Source of the DNA: Curvibacter soli
GTDB lineage: Bacteria; Pseudomonadota; Gammaproteobacteria; Burkholderiales; Burkholderiaceae_C
Reading direction: 5' to 3'
Assembly (NCBI RefSeq): GCF_029211125.1
Contig: NZ_JARGEN010000008.1
Coordinates: 1 to 50,189 of the forward strand
DNA: 50,189 nt
The notes beneath the pieces are model-generated. The model was not told where the DNA came from and did not search any database. It saw nothing but the letters and a program-made list of their open reading frames with translations. Made by a program: the position numbers and the translations under genes. Positions 45,295-50,189 of the stretch are shown here, one piece after another (within the stretch, counting starts at the first letter, position 1; each line of letters begins with the position of its first letter).

Positions 45295-46293
45295 ATGAAG
45301 AGCGAATTTCCCTATCCACGCCTGGCCCTTGCGATGGCCATGGTGGCAGCCTACCCGATCTACGGGCACGCGGCGGCGGGGCTGGTGCAGTTCAGCGCCG
45401 GCGACGTGCAACTGCGCCGCGGCGACAGCACCATGCCTGCCGCCAAGGGCGGCGACGTCGAGAGCGGCGACGTGGTATCCACGGGCGCGGCGGGGCGCGC
45501 GCAGATCCGCTTTTCCGACGGCGGACTGGTGGCGCTCTATCCCGACACGCAGTTCGTCGTCGCGCGCTATGCCGACCGCGGCGACCCGGCGCAGGACAGC
45601 TTCCTCGTCAACCTGGTGCGCGGGGGCATGCGGGCGATCACCGGGCTGATCGGCAAGCGCGACGCGCGCAACTACCGCGTGACCACGCCCACGGCCACCA
45701 TCGGCATCCGCGGCTCGGCCTTCCGAGTGGTGCTGAGTGCCGACGGGCAGGTGCTGGTGGCGGGCGAGCAGGACGAGATCGAGGTCTGCACGCGCGCGGG
45801 CTGCATCAGCCTGAAGGTGGGCGAGTCGGCCATCGTGGCCGCCGAGGACGAGCTGCCCCGGCGCACCAACACGCGCGCCGGCCTGCCGCTGCCGCCGCTG
45901 ATGCAGAGCCCCGCCGCGGCGGGCAACCAGATCGATACGCAAGGGCACAGTGTCAGCGTGCAGATCGTGCCCGAACAGCCGCCGCCGGCCCCGCCGCCGC
46001 CGATCGAGCCGGTGCCGGCTCCGCCGCCGCCCGTGGTTTCCCCGCCACCGCCCGTGGTTTCCCCGCCACCGCCCGTGGTTTCCCCGCCACCGCCCGTGGT
46101 TTCCCCGCCCCCGCCCGCGCCCAAGCCGCCGCCCGCGCCGCCGTACATGCCGCCACCCACTTACACGCCGCCGCCGTGGTACCCGTCGCCATCACCCCCG
46201 TATCCGTCGCCACCGCCGACGGGCTGGCCCCCTTCCCCTTCCCCTTCCCCTTCCCCGTCGCCACCGCCGACGGGCTGGCCCCCTTCCCCGTAG
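45295..46293 (+). CDS. Secreted FecR-domain protein with Pro-rich repeat tail
   Basis: A 332-aa protein with a signal peptide (ending GHAAAG). A FecR-type domain at about 25-190 has GDVVSTGAAGRAQIRFSDGGLVALYPDTQF and TPTATIGIRGSAFRVVL. From about 230 on is a tail made of repeats: four PPPPVVS units from a 21-bp DNA repeat (about 46021-46110), then a PPPTGWPPSP unit twice with SPSP runs from a TTCCCC hexamer. Unlike FecR signalling regulators, it has no transmembrane anchor or anti-sigma domain, so it is more likely an extracellular or periplasmic structural protein. It sits just after the Slam-like gene. Confidence 0.75.
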   Translation: MKSEFPYPRLALAMAMVAAYPIYGHAAAGLVQFSAGDVQLRRGDSTMPAAKGGDVESGDVVSTGAAGRAQIRFSDGGLVALYPDTQFVVARYADRGDPAQDSFLVNLVRGGMRAITGLIGKRDARNYRVTTPTATIGIRGSAFRVVLSADGQVLVAGEQDEIEVCTRAGCISLKVGESAIVAAEDELPRRTNTRAGLPLPPLMQSPAAAGNQIDTQGHSVSVQIVPEQPPPAPPPPIEPVPAPPPPVVSPPPPVVSPPPPVVSPPPPVVSPPPPAPKPPPAPPYMPPPTYTPPPWYPSPSPPYPSPPPTGWPPSPSPSPSPSPPPTGWPPSP

Positions 46294-46332
46294 CCATGAC
46301 TGGGCCGGGGCCCCGCTGCCCGCAGCGCGCGG

Positions 46333-47196
46333 CTACAGCGCGTAGAACGCCTGGATGCGGCTCCAGGCTTCATGCGGGTTGTCGGTATAGCTGAAGAGTT
46401 TCAGATCGGCGGCGGAGACCATGCCCTCCTCGACCAGCACGTCGAAGTCGATGAGCCGCTTCCAGTAGTCCACGCCGAACAGCACGATGGGCACCGGACG
46501 CGCCTTGCCGGTCTGCACCAGCGTCAGCACCTCGAACAGCTCGTCGAGCGTGCCGAAGCCGCCCGGGAACGCCACCAGCGCCTTGGCGCGCATCATGAAA
46601 TGCATCTTGCGCAGCGCGAAATAGTGGAACTTGAAGCTCAGCGAAGGCGAGATGAAGCGATTGCCGCTCTGCTCGTGCGGCAGCGCGATGCTCAGCCCCA
46701 CGTTGGGCGCGCCGGCTTCGTGGGCGCCTCGGTTGGCGGCCTCCATGATGCCGGGGCCGCCGCCGGTGCAGATGGTGATGCGCTCCTGCGCTGGGCGCTT
46801 CTGGCTGTCGGCGGCCACCAGGTAGGCGAACTGGCGCGCCAGCTCGTAGTAGCGTGAATTGCGGTTGGCCAGACGCGCGTGGGCGATGCGTGCGGCGTCG
46901 CCGCTGGCCTCGGCCTCGGCCAGCACGGCGCGCGTCTCCTCCGGCGGGCGCATGCGCGCGCTGCCGTAGACCACCACGGTGTTCTCGATGCCCTGGGCGG
47001 CCTGTCCCAGGTCCGGCTTGAGCAGTTCGAGCTGGAAGCGGATGCCGCGCGTTTCGCGGCGCAGCAGGAATTCGGGGTCGGCGAAGGCGAGGCGGTAGGC
47101 GTCGGCGGTCAGCGGGTTGCCGTTGTTGGCGTGGGCCTGCAACTCGGCCCAGGCATCGGCCAGGCGGCTTTCATTGAGTTCGGTGTTCGATTCCAT
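46333..47196 (-). CDS. LOG family protein (TIGR00730-like)
   Basis: A 287-aa protein of the LOG/lysine-decarboxylase-like family. Members release active cytokinin bases or hydrolyse nucleotide 5'-monophosphates. Present are VVVYGSARMRPPEE, CTGGGPGIMEAANRGA, the catalytic Arg in LRKMHFMMRAKALVAFPGGFGTLDELFE (PGGxGTxxE motif) and a C-terminal helical part. An N-terminal extension of about 60 residues is longer than in the small LOG enzymes, as in the long type. The frame extends to 47649 inside clcA, but MESNTELNESRL is the start. The 3' end faces the FecR gene. Confidence 0.9.
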   Translation of the reverse strand: MESNTELNESRLADAWAELQAHANNGNPLTADAYRLAFADPEFLLRRETRGIRFQLELLKPDLGQAAQGIENTVVVYGSARMRPPEETRAVLAEAEASGDAARIAHARLANRNSRYYELARQFAYLVAADSQKRPAQERITICTGGGPGIMEAANRGAHEAGAPNVGLSIALPHEQSGNRFISPSLSFKFHYFALRKMHFMMRAKALVAFPGGFGTLDELFEVLTLVQTGKARPVPIVLFGVDYWKRLIDFDVLVEEGMVSAADLKLFSYTDNPHEAWSRIQAFYAL

Positions 47197-47212
47197 GGTG
47201 CGATTGTCGGGG

Positions 47213-47252
47213 CAAAAACCGGGCCAGCCCGTCGGCGGCGCATGCGCCGCCG
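47213..47252. terminator. Perfect 20-bp palindrome between clcA and LOG gene
   Basis: CGGCGGCGCATGCGCCGCCG at 47233-47252, 46 nt past the clcA stop. Reading on the minus strand it is followed by a short CGGG/CCCG stem and GTTTTTG (47213-47232), which could end clcA transcription. The palindrome also lies just upstream of the LOG gene start, so a regulatory role is possible. Confidence 0.5.
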
Positions 47253-47297
47253 GTGGCACGCAACTATGGACACAAGTTGCACGCCATGCATGCGTTG

Positions 47298-48650
47298 CTA
47301 AGCCCGTCGCGTCCTGGGCGCCTCGTGGGATGGCTTGGGCAAATGGGCTGCCGCGATCACCATGTGGTCTGCCAGCGTTTCGTACAGCGGACGGCTGATC
47401 ATGCGCGACACTAGGCTCGCGAGCATTGCGCTGGCCATCAGGCTGAGCACCATCGAGTGCCCGTCGATCATCTCCATCACGATGATGAAGGCCGTCAGTG
47501 GCGCCTGGGTCACGGCGGCCAGGAAGCCCGCCATGCCCATGGCGATCAGGGCGGACCCGAGCGCCGGTTCGGTGAGCTGCGCGATGCCGTCGCCGATGCC
47601 CGCGCCGATCGACAGCGACGGAGCGAAGATGCCGCCCGGCACGCCGCACCAGGCGGTGAGCCAGGTCGCGATGAACTTGAGCAGCGTATAGAGCGGCGTG
47701 AGTTCGTCATGGCCGGCCAGCATCTGCTTGACGGCTTCGGAGCCGGCGCCGAAGGTGGCACCGCCCGATGCCAGGCCGATCAAGGCGACCAGCAATCCAC
47801 CGATGGCCGCGAATCGCACCGGCCAGCGGGCGCGGCACCGGTTCAGGCGCTGCGGCGAGCCGGTCAGCGACGCGACCATGAGGCGCGCGAAAAGCCCGCC
47901 GGCCATGCCGCACGCGAGGGCCACCAGCAGGCCGGGGCCCAGCAGATTCCAGCCGGGCGGCGGCACGCGGATGATGCCGAAATAACTCAGGTTGCCGAAG
48001 GCCGAGACGGCCACCAGGCCAGCCAGCACGATGGCGGTGATGATCACGCCGCTGGCACGCGCCTCCAGCCGCCCCGACAGCTCTTCGATCGCAAACACCA
48101 CGCCCGCCAGTGGGGCGTTGAACGCCGCCGCGATGCCCGCCGCGCCGCCCGCGATGAGCAGCGCGCGCGTGTCGATCGTGCTGTCTGGCGACAGCCAGCG
48201 CCGTGCATGCTGCATGACCCCGGCCGCCACCTGCACGGAAGGCCCCTCGCGGCCGATCGACAGCCCGGCCGCGAAGCCGGCCACGCCGAGCCCGATCTTG
48301 GCGACGGTGAGCCTGAGCGACGCGAACAGGCCGCGCCGTTCGGCTGGCACCGCGGGGTCGAGCGCGGCCTTGGTCTGCGGAATGCCGGAGCCGCCTGCGC
48401 CTGGGAACCAGCGGCGCGTGGCCCAGACGATGCCGGCGGTCATGGCTGGCGTCCACAGAAGCAGAGCCCAGGGCGCCGCGTGGTGCAGCCGCTCGAACAG
48501 ACTGAACGCCCATTCGGTCGCGATCGTGAAGCCGACCACGAAAAGGCCGGCCGTCACCGCGTAGCCCAGCACGATCGTCCGGTCGAGCCAGGGCCGCCAG
48601 TTGGAAAGCTCGGAACGTAGGTTTCCGATGAAGTCTGGTTCGTGGTTCAT
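47298..48650 (-). CDS. clcA: CLC family chloride transporter
   Basis: A 450-aa CLC protein with the three selectivity motifs GSGIP (87-91), GREGP (133-137, with gating Glu E135) and GGIFAPSLSIGA. FNAPLAGVVFAIEEL (E189-E190) holds the internal proton Glu of E. coli ClcA, so it is more likely a 2Cl-/H+ exchanger than a channel. No crcB-type fluoride riboswitch pattern is visible upstream, and the motifs are not of the fluoride subtype. It is divergent from an antiporter gene. Confidence 0.93.
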   Translation of the reverse strand: MNHEPDFIGNLRSELSNWRPWLDRTIVLGYAVTAGLFVVGFTIATEWAFSLFERLHHAAPWALLLWTPAMTAGIVWATRRWFPGAGGSGIPQTKAALDPAVPAERRGLFASLRLTVAKIGLGVAGFAAGLSIGREGPSVQVAAGVMQHARRWLSPDSTIDTRALLIAGGAAGIAAAFNAPLAGVVFAIEELSGRLEARASGVIITAIVLAGLVAVSAFGNLSYFGIIRVPPPGWNLLGPGLLVALACGMAGGLFARLMVASLTGSPQRLNRCRARWPVRFAAIGGLLVALIGLASGGATFGAGSEAVKQMLAGHDELTPLYTLLKFIATWLTAWCGVPGGIFAPSLSIGAGIGDGIAQLTEPALGSALIAMGMAGFLAAVTQAPLTAFIIVMEMIDGHSMVLSLMASAMLASLVSRMISRPLYETLADHMVIAAAHLPKPSHEAPRTRRA

Positions 48651-48851
48651 TGGCAGTCATTTTGGCAGTTGCGCTTGCTTTCTTCGGCCTGCTGCGGCTT
48701 GCGCTGCCAGGCCGCTGCGCATGCGAAGGCAGGCATGTCGCGGGACAAGGCAAGGCAAGGTTAGACTTGGTGTCCAAGGGTGTTCGCTTCGCAGGGTGCG
48801 GGTCGGGCAGGTTCAGCGATGGTCGGGCCGCCACGCGAATCAGCCGCGACC
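48651..48851. other. Divergent intergenic region clcA / antiporter
   Basis: A 201-nt region that must hold both promoters. I see no riboswitch or strong operator. The antiporter frame is open to 48780 but begins properly at 48852. Confidence 0.4.
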
Positions 48852-50123
48852 ATGCCCAACACGCCCCAGCACCTTCTTGAAGTCATCGCCTCGGCCCTTT
48901 TCGCGGTAGCGCTGGCCCACACCTTCGCCGCCAGGCTGTTCGAGCGGCTAGCCCATCGCTATCCGCGTCACGCCGGCGCCTTCCATCTGCTCGGCGAGGT
49001 CGAGGTCGTCTTCGGCTTCTGGGCCATCGTCCTCGTGCTTGTGATGGCCCTTGTCACAGGCGGTGGCTCTGCCCTGGACTATGCCGAGTCCCGCAACTAC
49101 ACCGAGCCGTTGTTCGTCTTCGTGGTCATGGTGATCGCGGCGTCGCGACCGGTTCTGCGCGCCGTGATGTCGACGGTCCATGCGATCGCCCGCGTGGCGC
49201 CCGTGCGCACGCCGCTCGCCACCGCCTGGCTCGGCCTGGCCGCGGTGCCGCTGCTCGGCTCGCTCATCACCGAGCCCGCCGCGATGACCATCGCCGCCCT
49301 GATGCTCGCCCCGCAGATATTCCGTGCGCAGGTGCCCGAAGGCATGAAGTATCTGGCGCTGGGGGTCCTGTTCGTCAACGTTTCGATCGGGGGCACGCTC
49401 ACCTCGTATGCCGCGCCGCCAGTGCTGATGGTCGCGACCACGTGGCGGTGGGACAGCGCCTTCATGTTCGCCGCTTTCGGCTGGAAGGCTGCACTGGCAG
49501 TGCTGGTGAATGCATCCGTCGCCACCTTCGTGCTGCGCCGCCATCTGCGTCCAGCGCCGCCCGGCAATGACGACGTGCCGGCCCGGGCGCGCGTTCCGCT
49601 GTCGGTGGTCGTGGTGCACCTGGGCCTGCTGGCGGGCGTGGTGATGTTCGCCCACCACCCCGTCGTGTTCCTCGGCCTGTTCCTGATGTTTCTCGGCTTT
49701 GCCCAAGCCTACGAGCGTCACCAGAGTCCGCTCATCATCAAGGAAGCATTGCTGGTCGGTTTCTTCCTGGCTGGCCTGGTCGTGCTGGGCGGCATGCAGC
49801 AATGGTGGCTGCAACCCATTGTCTCTGGCCTGGCGCCAGTCGCGCTGTTCCTCGGCGCGCTCGGCCTCACCGCCATCACCGACAACGCGGCGCTGACCTA
49901 CCTCGGCTCGCTGATCGCCAGCATCTCCGACGAATCGAAGTACATGCTGGTCGCGGGCGCCGTGGCTGGCGGCGGACTGACCGTGATTGCCAACGCACCC
50001 AATCCTGCGGGGGTGGCTCTGCTCAAGCGCGGCTTCGCCGACCAGACGATCGGCGCGGGGGGGCTGCTGCTCGGAGCCTTGGGGCCGACGGTTGTCGCGG
50101 CGGCAGCGTTCATGCTCCTATGA
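48852..50123 (+). CDS. Putative Na+/H+ antiporter
   Basis: A 423-aa membrane protein with about 12 hydrophobic segments, resembling the Na_H_antiport_3 (DUF1504) family. Conserved-looking patches are GEVEVVFGFWAIVLVL, LPLLGSLITEPAAMTIAALMLA, VNVSIGGTLTSYAAPPVLMVA and the C-terminal FLGALGLTAITDNAALTYLGSLI with IANAPNPAGVALLKRGF. The NAPN and TDNAA repeats are typical of the ion-transporter superfamily, but the family's ion specificity is not well tested. It starts at MPNTPQHLLEV and is divergent from clcA. After its stop, 50124-50189 shows nothing recognisable. Confidence 0.8.
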   Translation: MPNTPQHLLEVIASALFAVALAHTFAARLFERLAHRYPRHAGAFHLLGEVEVVFGFWAIVLVLVMALVTGGGSALDYAESRNYTEPLFVFVVMVIAASRPVLRAVMSTVHAIARVAPVRTPLATAWLGLAAVPLLGSLITEPAAMTIAALMLAPQIFRAQVPEGMKYLALGVLFVNVSIGGTLTSYAAPPVLMVATTWRWDSAFMFAAFGWKAALAVLVNASVATFVLRRHLRPAPPGNDDVPARARVPLSVVVVHLGLLAGVVMFAHHPVVFLGLFLMFLGFAQAYERHQSPLIIKEALLVGFFLAGLVVLGGMQQWWLQPIVSGLAPVALFLGALGLTAITDNAALTYLGSLIASISDESKYMLVAGAVAGGGLTVIANAPNPAGVALLKRGFADQTIGAGGLLLGALGPTVVAAAAFMLL

Positions 50124-50189
50124 TGAACGGGAGTGAGATAAATGAAGAGAGGGAGGCGCGATAAATCGGGATTTTCGGGGCTGTGACGG

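Noticed and set aside
46021-46293. Regular repeats that might suggest a CRISPR array
   Set aside because: The repeats are 21 bp or shorter, back to back without unique spacers, and encode a Pro-rich tail in frame.
45295-46293. FecR-type anti-sigma regulator of an iron-uptake system
   Set aside because: No sigma factor, no TonB receptor, no cytoplasmic anti-sigma part and no membrane helix besides the signal peptide.
47298-48851. Fluoride-resistance CLC with riboswitch
   Set aside because: The GREGP and EE motifs are those of Cl-/H+ exchangers, and no crcB-motif pattern is visible in the upstream region.

Overview
The window comes from a GC-rich betaproteobacterium. Protein sequences and gene order (pstSCAB-phoU-phoB-phoR, exbB-exbD-lpxK-Trm112-kdsB, ftsH-folP-glmM, a phasin with PhaR-like operators) fit Burkholderiales and most likely Comamonadaceae of the Acidovorax/Alicycliphilus type. 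The genus is an inference from remembered family sequences, not from a search. Nearly all of it is chromosomal housekeeping sequence. I see no phage, CRISPR array, rRNA or intact transposase.

Layout. 1-6277: DUF192 protein, then xseA-sodB on the minus strand, then the plus-strand envelope cluster exbB-exbD-lpxK-Trm112-kdsB. 6274-7056: an eroded IS21-type istA fragment fused to the end of kdsB, then tRNA-Pro(TGG). 7366-12100: ftsH, folP, glmM and a GNAT acetyltransferase. 12147-12405: a GGDEF/EAL relic. 12547-28031: a phosphate-starvation block with an OlsB-like acyltransferase, ppk, sixA, ppx and pstSCAB-phoU-phoB-phoR. PhoB-box-like direct repeats stand before olsB, ppk and pstS, so membrane-lipid remodelling, polyphosphate turnover and phosphate uptake look co-regulated. 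28096-33481 (minus strand): MATE exporter, GT39-like membrane glycosyltransferase, rpmE2, rho and trxA. 33568-38142: an AddB-like nuclease without its usual helicase partner, a 3-hydroxyacyl-CoA-dehydrogenase-like SDR, and a phasin. 38368-50123: thioesterase, pncB, two antiporters, a 2-hydroxyacid dehydrogenase, rmuC, a Slam-like TPR/beta-barrel protein paired with a secreted FecR-domain protein, a LOG-family protein and a CLC chloride transporter.

The most unusual content is two families of short repeats. The first is a MITE-like element with 17-bp terminal inverted repeats, in three copies (16276-16510, 18018-18252, 37111-37383). Two copies lie in opposite orientation around a family III CoA-transferase gene that separates sixA from ppx. 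The third lies upstream of the SDR gene and seems to give a tiny downstream lipoprotein its start codon. The second is a 71-bp hairpin element in two copies (18259-18329, 36200-36270), one of which supplies the stop codon of the AddB-like gene. Both families mark places where expected gene neighbourhoods are broken.
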